Assembly (NCBI RefSeq): GCF_001571365.1 | Contig: NZ_BCTQ01000009.1 | Location: 1 to 64,000 of the forward strand | DNA: 64,000 nucleotides | DNA from: Achromobacter denitrificans NBRC 15125 | GTDB lineage: Bacteria; Pseudomonadota; Gammaproteobacteria; Burkholderiales; Burkholderiaceae_B | Direction: 5' to 3' | Part shown: positions 23,185 through 33,377 of the stretch, in pieces | Layout of the letters: every line of letters begins with the position of its first letter | Position numbering within the stretch: the first letter of the stretch is position 1 | Translations under genes and position numbers: made by a program | The notes under the pieces: generated by a model | Database searches by the model: none | Seen by the model: the letters and a program-made list of their open reading frames with translations, nothing else | Told to the model about the DNA's origin: nothing

Positions 23185-23787
23185 ATGGTTGAAACGGATC
23201 GCCGCCGCATCCGGGGCGAAAAGGCGCGCGCCGGGGTGCTGGCCCATTCAGCGCGCATCGCGTCGATGGAAGGGCTGGAGGGCCTGACTTTCGGGCGCCT
23301 CGCAACCGAAGCGGGCGTGGCCAAGGGCAACATCCAGGTGCTGTTCGGCGATAAGGAGGCCCTGCAGCTGGCCACGCTGGAAAGCGCGGTGGACCTGTAC
23401 CGCGCGGCGGTGGTGGCGCCGGCAATGGCGCTCGCGCGCCCGGCCGAGCGGCTGCGCGCGCTGGTCACGGGCTGGTTCCAGTTCGTGCAGGGCCGCAGCC
23501 TGCCGGGAGGCTGCTTCCTCACGGCGGCCAGCAGTGAATACCGCACCCGGCCCGGCGCGATCCGCGACCGCGTGAACCAGCACAGGAACGAAGCGCGCGC
23601 ACGCTTCGAAACCCTCGCGCGCGAAGCCATCGCCGCGAAAGAACTGCCCGCGTCCACCGACCCGGCCAGGCTCGCCTTCGATCTGCTGGCCTACCAGGCC
23701 ATCGCCAACGTGGCCGCGGCCATGGGCGACGAGGCGCAGTTCGCCATGGCGCGCGAACGCTCGCTGGAAATCGTCGGCGCGAAATGA
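23185..23787 (+). CDS. TetR/AcrR family repressor
   Basis: A 200-aa regulator with the N-terminal TetR helix-turn-helix (LTFGRLATEAGVAKGNIQVLFGDKEAL at about 36-62) and a C-terminal ligand domain of the TetR_C_6/YfiR-like size. The ATG at 23185 has AAGGACG upstream; ATG 23161 and a TTG at 23149 are alternatives that would place the start next to the operator. It is divergent from the DHA2 exporter and probably represses both genes. Confidence 0.86.
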   Translation: MVETDRRRIRGEKARAGVLAHSARIASMEGLEGLTFGRLATEAGVAKGNIQVLFGDKEALQLATLESAVDLYRAAVVAPAMALARPAERLRALVTGWFQFVQGRSLPGGCFLTAASSEYRTRPGAIRDRVNQHRNEARARFETLAREAIAAKELPASTDPARLAFDLLAYQAIANVAAAMGDEAQFAMARERSLEIVGAK

Positions 23788-23841
23788 GGGTGGCCCGCCC
23801 CCGGGGCCGCGCCCGCATTGCCCGCCAAAGTTGATACAATA

Positions 23842-23858
23842 GGAATCATTATCATTCC
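23842..23858. promoter_or_regulatory. Fur-box-like site before the first fecI
   Basis: GGAATCATTATCATTCC has GGAAT/ATTCC arms and ATCATTATC, resembling the Fur consensus. A TTGATA/TACAAT pair lies just upstream. Iron-dependent repression of the sigma factor gene is inferred. Confidence 0.55.
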
Positions 23859-23921
23859 ATTCAATCCATGACGACGCGCCCGGCCCCCTGGCCTCGCGGC
23901 GGACGTGTACTCAGGGGCATC

Positions 23922-24467
23922 ATGGGGGAGCGTTTCTTCGGCGTGATCGCCGAGGCGTACAAAGCGTGGAACGCGGAACTGGTCGGTTTCCTGAACCGCC
24001 AGCTCAAGCGCTCGCCGGACACCGCCCAGGACCTGGCGCAGGAAACCTTCGCCAAATGGCTGGCGGCCAGCCATGGCGCCGAGCCGCCCGAGAAGCCCCG
24101 CGCCTACCTGTACGAGATCGCGCGCAACCTGCTGCGCGACCACTGGCGCCGCGAAGGCGTGCGCGGCGAGCACCTGGCGGCCAGCCTGGACGACCGGGAC
24201 TTCGCGCCGCAGGCCGACAGCCTGGCGGCCGACGCCGGCTCGCAGCCCGAGGCGCGCGCCGACGTGAACCAGCGGCTGCGCCGGCTGCAGGCCGCCATCG
24301 ACGCGATGCCCCCGCGCCAGCGCGAGGCCTTCCTGCTTTATCGGTATGATGAATTGCGTTGCGAGGAGATCGCCGACCGCATGGGCATTTCGGTGCGCGC
24401 GGTGGAAAAGCACCTGCAACTGGCGTTGGCGCATTGCAAGCGTCACGTCCACGGCGAAGCATCATGA
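23922..24467 (+). CDS. ECF sigma factor, FecI type
   Basis: A 181-aa ECF sigma factor. Region 2 is at about residues 5-65 (TAQDLAQETFAKWL, then YLYEIARNLLRDHWRR) and region 4 at about 115-165 (MPPRQREAFLLYRYDELRCEEIADRMGISVRAVEKHL). The FecI class directs RNA polymerase to iron-uptake receptor genes when signalled through FecR. The start at 23922 follows AGGGGC; ATG 23868 is an alternative that would leave the messenger almost leaderless after the Fur-like box. It overlaps fecR by 4 nt (ATGA). Confidence 0.88.
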   Translation: MGERFFGVIAEAYKAWNAELVGFLNRQLKRSPDTAQDLAQETFAKWLAASHGAEPPEKPRAYLYEIARNLLRDHWRREGVRGEHLAASLDDRDFAPQADSLAADAGSQPEARADVNQRLRRLQAAIDAMPPRQREAFLLYRYDELRCEEIADRMGISVRAVEKHLQLALAHCKRHVHGEAS

Positions 24468-25426
24468 CCCAATCCCACTCCCTATCCGCCGTCGAAGAGG
24501 CCGCGAGCGCCTGGTTCCTGCGCCGCCGGGAAGTCGCGTCCGATGCCCGCGCCGAGCAGGCGTTCCAGGCGTGGCTGGCCGAATCCCCGCTGCACGGCCA
24601 GGAATACGAACGCCTGGCCCAGGTCTGGGAAGACATGGCCTCGCTGCCGCGCCCGGCCCCGGCTCGCGCCAAGACGCCCGCGCCGCCCCGGCCCGCCCGC
24701 CGGCCCGCGTTCCTGCGCTGGGGCGGGGCGCTGGCCGCCTTGCTGCTGGTGACGGGCGCGGCCTACCAGTACCTGCCCGTAAGCTATGAATCGGTGGCCA
24801 ACGCCTCCACCCAGACCCGCAGCCTGGACCTGCCCGACGGCACCCGCGTCCATGCCAACGTGGGCACCCGCGTCAGCGTGCGCTACACACTGGCGGAGCG
24901 GCGCATCGACATCGACGGCGGCGAAGTCTACATCGACGCCGCCGCCGACCGCCGCCCCCTGGTCGTGACCGCCGGCGGCGCCGAACTGCGCGACATCGGC
25001 ACCGAGTTCAACGTGCTGCTGCTGCCCGACATGCTGCAGGTCGGCGTGCGCAGCGGGCAGGTGCTGCTGGATGCCGACGGCGCCGACGGCCCCAAGGAAC
25101 ACACGCTGCGACCCGGCGACACCGTGCTGCTGGCGCGCGCCGGCGGCCGGCTGCTGGCCCGCCAGCACGTGGCGCCCGGCGAGGTCGGCGCCTGGCAGGA
25201 CGGCGTGGCCGTGGTGCATGACGCCACCTTGCAGCAGCTTGCCGGCTACCTGGCCCTGTACCGCGACGCCCCGGTGCGCTTCGCCGATGAGCGCGCGCGC
25301 GGCCTGCGCCTGTCCGGCACGCTGGACCTGCGCCACCCCGAGGCCTTCCTGGACACGTTGCCCGGCCTGCTGCCCGTCACATTGAGCCGCCGGCCCGACG
25401 GGTCGGCGGTGATCGCCAGCCGCTGA
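24464..25426 (+). CDS. FecR family anti-sigma/signal transducer
   Basis: A 320-aa protein spanning the inner membrane. It has an N-terminal cytoplasmic sigma-binding part with the FecR_N (DUF4880) pattern EEAASAWFLRRRE, a single hydrophobic helix at about residues 90-105 (ALAALLLVTGAAYQYL), and a periplasmic FecR domain with SLDLPDGTRVHANVGTRVSV. A C-terminal STN-like domain receives the signal from the TonB receptor. It overlaps the sigma gene by 4 nt. It links the receptor downstream with the sigma factor upstream. Confidence 0.9.
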   Translation: MTQSHSLSAVEEAASAWFLRRREVASDARAEQAFQAWLAESPLHGQEYERLAQVWEDMASLPRPAPARAKTPAPPRPARRPAFLRWGGALAALLLVTGAAYQYLPVSYESVANASTQTRSLDLPDGTRVHANVGTRVSVRYTLAERRIDIDGGEVYIDAAADRRPLVVTAGGAELRDIGTEFNVLLLPDMLQVGVRSGQVLLDADGADGPKEHTLRPGDTVLLARAGGRLLARQHVAPGEVGAWQDGVAVVHDATLQQLAGYLALYRDAPVRFADERARGLRLSGTLDLRHPEAFLDTLPGLLPVTLSRRPDGSAVIASR

Positions 25427-25532
25427 ACCCCGCCTGTGCCGAATTGCGAATAATTTTTCTTTCGGACGTACGGGTTCCGGCGGCTGGCGCGTCTTCCCCG
25501 GTGAAGATCCACTTCTTGACTGGGGAAAGTCC

Positions 25533-27959
25533 ATGGCGCAACGCCATTTCCGTTGCCGGCTGAACGCCGGCCGTTACGCGCTGCTGTGCGCGCTGTCCAT
25601 GAGCGCCGCGCTGGCGGTAGAGACGTTCGCGCCCTCCGTGGCGCACGCCCAGGGCGCGGCCGCGCAGGCCTTCGACCTGCCCGCCGGCAAGCTGGCCGAC
25701 GCCCTGGTGGCGCTGGGCCGCCAGGCCCAGGTGCAGGTGCTGTTCAGCCCCGACGCCGTCGCCGGCCTGCAGGCGCCCGCCGTGTCCGGCAGGATGAGTC
25801 CGCAGGCCGCCCTGGACCGCCTGCTGGCGCGCAGCGGCCTGGTGGCCGTGCCCAGCGCCACGGGCTTCGTGGTGCGCGCGCCGGCGGGCTCGTCGGCCGG
25901 CGACGCCACCACGCTGGCCCCGGTCACGGTCACCGGCAACGACCTCGCCACGACCGAGGGCACGGGTTCCTACACCACGCCCGCCGTCACCCTGGGCAAG
26001 AACGCCCAGAGCCTGCGCCAGATCCCCCAATCGGTCTCGGTGGTGACGCGCCAGCTGCTCGACGACCAGAACCTGGTGAACCTGGACGACGCCATGCGCA
26101 CCGTCACCGGCATCACCGTGGAAGCGGGCAGCATCGGCGGCAACCATGGCAACTTCTATTCGCGCGGCTACGCGCTGGACACCATCCAGGTGGACGGGGT
26201 GAACACGCCCGCCAGCACCGGCAACGACCTGAGCTCGGGCTTCGGCCTGGCGATCTACGACCATATCGAGGTGCTGCGCGGCCCCTCGGGCCTGTTCCAG
26301 GGCGCGGGCGATCCCGGCGGCACCGTCAACCTGGTGCGCAAGCGCGCGCAGAAGGACTTCGCCTTCAGCGGCCAGGTCATGACCGGGTCCTGGGACCGCT
26401 ACTACACCGAGGCCGACATCACCGGCCCGCTGGACAGCGACGGCCGGCTGCGAGGCCGCCTGGTGGCGTCCTACGACGACCGCCGCTCTTTCGTCGACGG
26501 CGTCTACACCGAGAAGCCACTGTTCTACGGCACCCTGAGCTTCGACCTGACGCCCGACACCGTGCTGACCGCCGGCGCCACCTACCAGCAGTACAAGGGC
26601 CGCCCCTTCTTCGGCCTGCCCGGCTATACCGACGGCAGCCTGCTCGACGTGCGCCGCTCGACCAACCTGGATCCCAGCTGGAACCACATCACCGAAGAAG
26701 TCACCGAGTACTTCGCCGACGTGGAACACCGCCTGTCCAACGGCGGCCGCATCAAGGTCAGCGGCATCTACCGCGAGCAGGACGAGCCCAGCCGCGAGTT
26801 CGGCTGGTCCGACTGCGCGGTGGATCCGGAAACCGGCGACACCTGCCTGGTGTCGTGGAAGTACCGCAGCCACTGGAAGACCTACGGCCTGGACGCCTTC
26901 GTCGCCACGCCGTTCCAGGCCTTCGGCCGCGAACACGAACTGATCGTGGGCGCCGATTACCGCAACATCCACAAGAACTTCCGCTACGGCGGCGGCGACA
27001 ACGCCGACATCAACCTGTACCACCCGGACAACGATGTCCCCAAGCCGGATTACGCGTTCACCAACGGCAACGACGGCAAGACCCAGCAATACGGCCTGTA
27101 TGCGCGCACCAACCTGCGCGTGGCCGACGCCGCCACCATCATCGCCGGCGGCCGCCTGAGCTGGTGGGAAAACCGGACCGAGAATCGCAACGCCTACTTC
27201 AACCAGTTCACCAACACCAAGAGCGAAATCAACGGCAAGTTCACGCCCTACCTGGGCCTGGTGGTGGACCTGAACGAGCAACTCTCGGCCTACGCCAGCT
27301 ACACCAGCATCTTCACGCCGCAGACCACCACCGACGTCAACGGCCAGCTGCTCGATCCGCGCACCGGCAAGCAGTTCGAGATCGGCCTGAAGGGCGAATT
27401 CCTGGACAAGCGCCTGAACGGCCACGCCGCGCTCTTCCGCATGGAAGACGAGAACCGCGCCATGACGGACCCGGACAATCCGCTGTTCTCGATGGCCGCC
27501 GGCAAGATGCGCAGCCAAGGCTTCGAGGCCGAGATCAGCGGCAGCCCGGCGCCGGGCTGGGACGTCACGGCCGGCTACGCCTACACCACCACCAAGACGC
27601 TGAAGGGCACGGAAGAACAGAAGTCGCAGCAGTACGCCTTCATCACGCCGCGCCACACCTTCAACCTCTGGACCAAGTACACCTTCGCCACCGGCTCGCT
27701 GGAAGGCCTGTCGCTGGGCGCGGGGCTGCGCAGCGTGAGCAGCATGTACCGCCTGAACGGTCCCGTGAAGTTCGAACAGCGCCCATACACCACCGTGTCC
27801 GCGCAGGCCGGCTACCGCTTCAACAAAAACCTGGATGCGACCCTCACGGTGAACAACCTGTTCGACAAGGTCTATTACCAGCGCGTCTGGGCGGCCTACG
27901 GCTCGAACTACTACGGCGAACCCCGCAGCGTCATGCTGAACTTACGGGCAAGGTACTAG
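25533..27959 (+). CDS. TonB-dependent siderophore receptor with STN signalling domain
   Basis: An 808-aa outer-membrane receptor. Its signal peptide ends near VAHAQG (about residue 39). An STN domain follows (AFDLPAGKLADALVALGRQAQVQVLF, about 45-110), then the plug with QIPQSVSVVTRQLLDD and the barrel ending in an aromatic-rich strand (SVMLNLRARY). The layout matches FpvA/FoxA/FhuE-type ferric-siderophore transducers. Placed after fecI and fecR, it is both the importer and the sensor of the cassette. The siderophore is not identifiable from sequence. Confidence 0.93.
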   Translation: MAQRHFRCRLNAGRYALLCALSMSAALAVETFAPSVAHAQGAAAQAFDLPAGKLADALVALGRQAQVQVLFSPDAVAGLQAPAVSGRMSPQAALDRLLARSGLVAVPSATGFVVRAPAGSSAGDATTLAPVTVTGNDLATTEGTGSYTTPAVTLGKNAQSLRQIPQSVSVVTRQLLDDQNLVNLDDAMRTVTGITVEAGSIGGNHGNFYSRGYALDTIQVDGVNTPASTGNDLSSGFGLAIYDHIEVLRGPSGLFQGAGDPGGTVNLVRKRAQKDFAFSGQVMTGSWDRYYTEADITGPLDSDGRLRGRLVASYDDRRSFVDGVYTEKPLFYGTLSFDLTPDTVLTAGATYQQYKGRPFFGLPGYTDGSLLDVRRSTNLDPSWNHITEEVTEYFADVEHRLSNGGRIKVSGIYREQDEPSREFGWSDCAVDPETGDTCLVSWKYRSHWKTYGLDAFVATPFQAFGREHELIVGADYRNIHKNFRYGGGDNADINLYHPDNDVPKPDYAFTNGNDGKTQQYGLYARTNLRVADAATIIAGGRLSWWENRTENRNAYFNQFTNTKSEINGKFTPYLGLVVDLNEQLSAYASYTSIFTPQTTTDVNGQLLDPRTGKQFEIGLKGEFLDKRLNGHAALFRMEDENRAMTDPDNPLFSMAAGKMRSQGFEAEISGSPAPGWDVTAGYAYTTTKTLKGTEEQKSQQYAFITPRHTFNLWTKYTFATGSLEGLSLGAGLRSVSSMYRLNGPVKFEQRPYTTVSAQAGYRFNKNLDATLTVNNLFDKVYYQRVWAAYGSNYYGEPRSVMLNLRARY

Positions 27960-28463
27960 GCCGCATGCCTCGTTGGCCGCGATGGCCGCCGGATTGCTAC
28001 TAAAGTAGTACAGGCGTAGTCATAGCGGCCAATTGAGCGGCCCTGTTTCAAAGCATAGATTCATCCATGGGCGCCACACCGCCCATGGCCGGGATGTTCC
28101 TCGCTGGTCCGGCCCTTGTTTCCAGTCGTTGCCTGCTCCACGGGAAGTGCAATGAACACACGGAATACACCCTGCCAGGCCAGCTTCTCTCCCTTCGCTT
28201 TCCAGGGCGGCCCCCTGCGGCCCGCCCCCAGGAATTGGCGGGCCTCGCGCCACCGGCGCCAGGCCTCCCCGCCCGGCCGCCAGCCGCCGGCAGTGCCGGC
28301 CGCCGGGCACGCCGCGACACCCGGCCGATACGCGCGCAAGCCGCGCGGCCGCTGACCCGGGCGCGATCCGCGCCCAACCAACACGAACACCTCCACGAGC
28401 CGGCGGCAAGCCGGCTCGCATGACGACACGCTCCCCGCGCCGGGGAACACCAAGGAGAAAGTC
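27960..28463. other. 504-bp intergenic region, long leader of the exchanger gene
   Basis: No convincing gene is seen; open frames on both strands are rich in Pro/Arg as expected for GC-rich shadows. A promoter-like pair TTGAGC (28033-28038) and TAGATT (28056-28061) with a 17-bp spacer would give a leader of about 400 nt. An AAGGAG site lies just before the ATG at 28464. Confidence 0.4.
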
Positions 28464-30152
28464 ATGACCTGGTTCGTTTCCACCCTCAAAGCCTATCCGG
28501 AAATCGCCATCTTCCTAGCGTTGGGCATCGGCTACTGGATAGGCGGGAAAAGCTTCAAGGGTTTCAGTCTGGGCGCCGTGACGTCGACCCTGCTGGTCGC
28601 CATCGTCATCGGCATCCTCGGGGTCAAGATCTCCCCCAACGTGAAGTCGGTCTTCTTCCTGATGTTCCTGTTCGCCGTGGGATACGGCGTGGGGCCGCAA
28701 TTCGTGCGCGGCATCGCCAAGGACGGGCTGCCGCAGGCGATCTTCGCCGTCATCATGGCCTTGCTGTCGCTTGGGGCGGCGGTCGTGGCCGCGATGATCG
28801 CGGGATACGACCTGGGTTCCGCGGCCGGGCTGTTCGCCGGATCGCAGACCATCTCCGCTTCCATGGGCCTGGCGACCGACGCGATCAACCGCCTGGCCCG
28901 CTCACCCGCGGAAACCCAGGAGCTGCTGGATGCCATGCCGATCGCCTATGCCGTCACCTATATCTTCGGCACGGTCGGCTCGGCGATCATCCTGGCGCAG
29001 ATCGGCCCCAAGCTGCTGGGCATCGACCTGGTCGCGGCCTGCAAGGCGTACGAACAGAAGCTGGGCGCGGGCCAGGGGCCGGCGGACGGGACCCACTGGT
29101 ACGAGTTCGAGTTGCGGGCCTACTCGGTGGCCGAGCATAGCCCCTTCATCGGCAAGACCGTGGCCGAACTTGAGGGGGGAACGCAGGCCGGGTTCCGCGC
29201 CTTTATCGAGCGGATCCGACGCGGCGGGAAGATTATCGAGGTCGATCAGGCCACGGTGATCGAGCCCGGCGACATCGTTGCCATCGGCGGCAAGCGCGAC
29301 CAGTTGATCGCGCGGCTGGGACCCAGCGGCCGCGAAGTCGAGGATGCCGAGCTGCTCGACATCAAGACCGAAGGCGTCGACATCTACGTCTCGAACAAAA
29401 AGGTGGACGGCAAGCCGCTGGAAGAACTGGCGCACTGGCCCGGCGCGCGCGGCGTGTTCCTGAAGAAGATCCGGCGCGGCCCGACCGAGACCGTGATTCC
29501 CATTCTGCCCAAGACCGAGTTGTTCCGTGGCGACGTCATTACCGTGGTCGGGCGGACCCAGGACATCAACGCGGCGGCCCAGAACCTCGGCTACGTCGAC
29601 CGGCCCACGACCGTGACCGACGTCGCCTTCGTCTCGTTGGCGATCACCATCGGCGCGCTGATCGGCGCCATCGTGATCAACGTCAGCGGCATTCCGCTCA
29701 CCATTTCCACCGCCGGCGGCTCGCTGATCGCCGGCATCATATTCGGCTGGTTCCGCGCCATCCACCCCACCTTCGGCCGCATTCCGGAGCCCACGCTCTG
29801 GTTCATGAACTCCGTGGGCTTGAACGTGTTCATCGCCGTGGTGGGGATATCGGCCGGACCGGGCTTCGTGGCCGGCCTGCAGAAGCTGGGCATCAGCCTG
29901 TTCCTGTGGGGCATTTTCGCGACCGCGGTGCCGCTGGTGCTGGGCATGCTCATCGCCAAGTACGTCTTCCGCTTCGATCCCGCCTTGATCCTGGGCATCT
30001 GCGCCGGTTCGCGGACCACCACCGCGGCGCTCGGCATGGTGTGCGAGGAGGCCAAGAGCCAGGTTCCCGGCCTGGGCTACACGGTGACATACGCAGTGGG
30101 TAATACCTTGCTGACCATCTGGGGGATGGTGGTCATCATGATTCTTTCATAG
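28464..30152 (+). CDS. AspT-type aspartate:alanine exchanger family protein
   Basis: A 562-aa inner-membrane protein. Hydrophobic helices lie at about residues 10-165, two soluble RCK_C/TrkA-C-like modules at about 205-365 ([19 protein letters not shown] and [14 protein letters not shown]), and more helices run to the end. The repeat [14 protein letters not shown] and [16 protein letters not shown] matches the AspT/YidE family. AspT swaps an amino acid for its decarboxylation product and so stores a proton gradient. A PLP decarboxylase gene follows, which fits, but the actual substrate pair is unknown. Confidence 0.88.
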   Translation: MTWFVSTLKAYPEIAIFLALGIGYWIGGKSFKGFSLGAVTSTLLVAIVIGILGVKISPNVKSVFFLMFLFAVGYGVGPQFVRGIAKDGLPQAIFAVIMALLSLGAAVVAAMIAGYDLGSAAGLFAGSQTISASMGLATDAINRLARSPAETQELLDAMPIAYAVTYIFGTVGSAIILAQIGPKLLGIDLVAACKAYEQKLGAGQGPADGTHWYEFELRAYSVAEHSPFIGKTVAELEGGTQAGFRAFIERIRRGGKIIEVDQATVIEPGDIVAIGGKRDQLIARLGPSGREVEDAELLDIKTEGVDIYVSNKKVDGKPLEELAHWPGARGVFLKKIRRGPTETVIPILPKTELFRGDVITVVGRTQDINAAAQNLGYVDRPTTVTDVAFVSLAITIGALIGAIVINVSGIPLTISTAGGSLIAGIIFGWFRAIHPTFGRIPEPTLWFMNSVGLNVFIAVVGISAGPGFVAGLQKLGISLFLWGIFATAVPLVLGMLIAKYVFRFDPALILGICAGSRTTTAALGMVCEEAKSQVPGLGYTVTYAVGNTLLTIWGMVVIMILS

Positions 30153-30164
30153 CGACGCGCAACG

Positions 30165-30195
30165 CCTCGGCCGCCTGGCGGCCGGGGCCTTTTTT
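30165..30195 (+). terminator. Intrinsic terminator-like hairpin between exchanger and decarboxylase genes
   Basis: CCTCGGCCG pairs with CGGCCGGGG (one G-U) around a 5-nt loop, followed by CC and six T. It lies in the 65-bp gap before the decarboxylase start. It would partly uncouple the two genes. Confidence 0.65.
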
Positions 30196-30217
30196 CGCCT
30201 GAAATCCGAGGATTGCC

Positions 30218-32959
30218 ATGACGAACGGAACGCACGACAACCAACTGGACCACCTGTTCTCGAACTCGGCCGCGCGCCTGGACCGGTGGCGCGACATGAA
30301 CGCCAAGGCCCAGACCTGGGCGGCCGAGATGCGCAGCGGCAAGAGCGCGGCGGGCGCCGCCCCCGTGCAGGACGCCCTGGCCGAACTGCGCCCGATGGAA
30401 AGCTACTTCGCCTATCCGGGCGCCCGCTTGCTGCACACGCTGGATGACCGGATCGCGGACGGCGACGCCATGGGCACGGCGCGGCTGATCCTGCGGATGA
30501 GCAATGCCTTGCTATCGGGCAGCTACCGCTACGACGAAGGCGAGTGGGAGGCCGCGGAAGAGTCTTCCGCCAGCGGCCCGGACCGCACCCCGCCCGGCAT
30601 GGGGGGCAGCCTCGCGCACCGGCCCTATTTCGAGGCCCTGTTCGTGAGCCCGGCGCCAGCGGCGCGCACCGCCGCGATCGCCAGCGAGATACGCGAACTG
30701 CGGCGGCACGACGACACCATGATCTACGAGCCGGTCATGGTGGGCAGCGTCGAGGACGCGCTGCTGGCCACCATACTCAACGGCAAGCTGGAGGCTGTCG
30801 TCATCTACGACGGCATTCCCATCCCGTCCAAGCACGAGGCCACGCTGCTGCGCAATTTCCTGAGCGTCTATCAACATCTGGACACCAGCGTGGACGCCCC
30901 GCGCGCGGTCGGCGTGAAGCTGGCCCACCTCATCGCCAACATCCGGCCCGAGCTGGACATCTATCTGCTGACCGACCGGGAAGTGGAAAAACTGGCGGGC
31001 GACCCGGCAGCGTCGGTGATACGGCGGGTGTTCTATGAGGTGGAAGAGCCGATGGAAGTGCACCTGAACATCCTGGAAGGGGTGCGAGACCGCCAGTCCA
31101 CGCCGCACTTCGACAACCTGAAGCAGTATGCGGCCAAGCCCATCAGCACCTTCCACGCGCTGCCGATCGCGCGCGGCAAATCCATCATCAAATCCAACTG
31201 GATCCGAGACTTCGGCGAGTTCTACGGCCTGAACCTGTTCCTGGCGGAAACCTCGGCCACCACCGGCGGCCTGGACAGCATGCTGGAGCCCACCGGCAAC
31301 ATCAAGGTCGCCCAGGAGAAATTCGCGCGCGCCGTCGGCGCCGACCACGTGTTCTTCGTGACCAACGGCACTTCCACGTCCAACAAGATGGTCTACCAGG
31401 CCGTCACCAAGCCCGGCGACATCGTCATCGTGGACCGCAACTGCCACAAGTCCCACCACTACGGCATGGTGCTGTCCGGCGCGCAGCCGCTGTACGTGGA
31501 AGCCTTCCCCATGACCGAGTATTCGATGTACGGCGCCGTCCCGCTGCGCACCGTCAAACAGGCGCTGCTGGACCTGAAGGCGGAAGGGCGGCTCGACAAA
31601 GTCGCCATGGTCACCCTGACCAACTGCACGTTCGACGGCCATATCTACAACACCCGCCGGGTCATGCAGGAATGCCTGGCCATCAAGCCGGACCTGATCT
31701 TCCTGTGGGACGAGGCCTGGTTCGGCTTCGCGCGCTGGTCGCCGTTCCTGCGCATGCGCACCGCGATGGGCGCGGCCGCGGCGCTGGAGCAATGGCGCGA
31801 CGATCCGGCCTCGCAACAGGCATGGGAAGCCCAGTGCGCGGAGCTGGGTGAAAACCTGGATCCCCGGGACCCGCGCCTGCTGGACCGCGAGCTGGTGCCG
31901 AACCCCGGCGCCTTGCGGGTGCGCGTCTACGAAACCGACTCCATTCACAAATCGATGTCCAGCCTGAGGCAGGGGTCGATCGTGGCGGTGCGCGACGAAG
32001 ACTACGAACACCATGTCTCGGCGTTCCGCGAGGCGGTCTTCATCCATGCCTCGACCTCGCCCAACGCCCAGATCATCGCGTCCCTGGACATCGCCCGCAG
32101 GCAGATGGAGCTGGAAGGCTACGAACTCGTCATGCGCGCCATCGAAGTGGCCCTGGCCATCCGCCGCGAAGTGGCGAAGCACCCGGTGATCTCCAGGTAC
32201 TTCAGCGTGCTGGGGGCAGACAAAATGATTCCCGAGGAATTCCGCGCCTCGGGCTTCACCGACTTCCTGGCGCCGGGCGTGAACTGGCTGACCGCCGCGA
32301 AGGCCCTGAAGGACGACGAGTTCTGCCTGGATCCGACGCGGCTGACCCTGGTCTGCGGCACCGCGGGTTACGACGGCACGGCGTTCAAGAACCTGCTGGC
32401 CTCGCGCTACAACATCCAGCTGAACAAGACTTCGCGCAACAGCGTGCTGCTGCAAAGCAATATCAACAACACCCGCAGCGACGTCGCCTCCCTCGTCAAG
32501 GTGCTGCTCGAAATCTCCGAAGAGATCGAGAAGCGCCTGAAAGAGACCGGCGAATCGGGCAGGGCGGAGTTCGCCGCCAAGGTCAAGAACCTGATGGAGG
32601 ACGTGCCCGATCTGCCCAACTTCAGCCGCTTCCACGACGGCTACCGCGACGACCCGGGCAGCACCACCTCGGAAGGAAACATGCGCACCGCGTTCTTCGC
32701 CGCCTACAACGAAGACGACTGCGAATATCTTCCGTTGAGGAGCAAGGAGCTGGACGAACGGCTGGCCAACGGCCCCGATCTGGTCTCGGCGAACTTCGTC
32801 ATTCCCTATCCCCCGGGCTTCCCCATCATGGTTCCGGGGCAGATCATCGATGCCCAGACGATCGAGTTCATGCGCAAGCTCGACGTGAAGGAGATCCACG
32901 GCTACAACGCCGCGCGGGGGCTCAAGCTGATCAAGCCTGCCGCCATCGGACCCCGATAG
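30218..32959 (+). CDS. Large PLP-dependent Orn/Lys/Arg-class decarboxylase
   Basis: A 913-aa enzyme of the fold-type I Orn/Lys/Arg decarboxylase family. The PLP Lys is residue 578 in ETDSIHKSMSS. The cofactor pocket shows FFVTNGTSTSNKMV, DRNCHKSHHYG and FLWDEAWFGFARWSPF in the expected order. Its N-terminal region of about 300 residues is longer than in the usual 710-760-aa inducible enzymes, and it includes a receiver-like wing domain. It follows an AspT-type exchanger gene, suggesting a decarboxylation/antiport pair. Substrate not known; lysine, arginine, ornithine or an acidic amino acid cannot be separated by eye. Confidence 0.88.
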   Translation: MTNGTHDNQLDHLFSNSAARLDRWRDMNAKAQTWAAEMRSGKSAAGAAPVQDALAELRPMESYFAYPGARLLHTLDDRIADGDAMGTARLILRMSNALLSGSYRYDEGEWEAAEESSASGPDRTPPGMGGSLAHRPYFEALFVSPAPAARTAAIASEIRELRRHDDTMIYEPVMVGSVEDALLATILNGKLEAVVIYDGIPIPSKHEATLLRNFLSVYQHLDTSVDAPRAVGVKLAHLIANIRPELDIYLLTDREVEKLAGDPAASVIRRVFYEVEEPMEVHLNILEGVRDRQSTPHFDNLKQYAAKPISTFHALPIARGKSIIKSNWIRDFGEFYGLNLFLAETSATTGGLDSMLEPTGNIKVAQEKFARAVGADHVFFVTNGTSTSNKMVYQAVTKPGDIVIVDRNCHKSHHYGMVLSGAQPLYVEAFPMTEYSMYGAVPLRTVKQALLDLKAEGRLDKVAMVTLTNCTFDGHIYNTRRVMQECLAIKPDLIFLWDEAWFGFARWSPFLRMRTAMGAAAALEQWRDDPASQQAWEAQCAELGENLDPRDPRLLDRELVPNPGALRVRVYETDSIHKSMSSLRQGSIVAVRDEDYEHHVSAFREAVFIHASTSPNAQIIASLDIARRQMELEGYELVMRAIEVALAIRREVAKHPVISRYFSVLGADKMIPEEFRASGFTDFLAPGVNWLTAAKALKDDEFCLDPTRLTLVCGTAGYDGTAFKNLLASRYNIQLNKTSRNSVLLQSNINNTRSDVASLVKVLLEISEEIEKRLKETGESGRAEFAAKVKNLMEDVPDLPNFSRFHDGYRDDPGSTTSEGNMRTAFFAAYNEDDCEYLPLRSKELDERLANGPDLVSANFVIPYPPGFPIMVPGQIIDAQTIEFMRKLDVKEIHGYNAARGLKLIKPAAIGPR

Positions 32960-33018
32960 GGAGGGATATACGCTCGGGCATTACCGGAGCGGCCATGCCG
33001 AGAGACATGGCCGCTCGC

Positions 33019-33306
33019 TTATTGCGGTCCGCCAGGCCGGGCCGGAACCAATCCATAGCGGGCCATCACCGCAACCAGGGCCGCCTTGTCGGGCGGCCCG
33101 CCGGCGCTCGCCGTCGCCTGCACGTCCAGGAAGTACTGGGCGCCGATGTCGGGCGACTGCACGATGAGGGCCCGCGCCTGTCCGTCGAACGGGTTCGAGA
33201 ACTGGTGGATGCTTCCTTTCGGGCTGTACATCCACTCTCCGGCGCCAAGGTCGCGGGTATCCGCGTCCACGGCGTAGCGCAGCGTGCCTTCCAGGACGTA
33301 GACACA
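33019..33306 (-). pseudogene. Cupin domain remnant, N-terminal half missing
   Basis: The minus strand encodes YVLEGTLRYAVDADTRDLG, then GEWMYSPKGSIHQFSNPF and a C-terminal tail. This is the second half of a small cupin, beginning exactly inside the first metal-site strand. A stop codon (TGA) precedes it at about 33306, and no upstream part is found in any frame. A GTG at 33270 could start an 83-aa product, but it would lack half the barrel. It is probably a remnant left by a deletion at about 33306. Confidence 0.6.
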
Positions 33307-33377
33307 CCATCATGCTCCCATCTCCCTCCCTGTGGAAAGGTCTCTTTTGGCCAAGCCTTTATGATTTAAGGTCCAGC

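Noticed and set aside
28067..28423. Short frames in the leader of the exchanger gene, including one from 28152 with a GGAAG near its ATG
   Set aside because: Products are Pro/Arg-rich, differ by strand and have no conserved motif; a leader peptide is possible but not supported.
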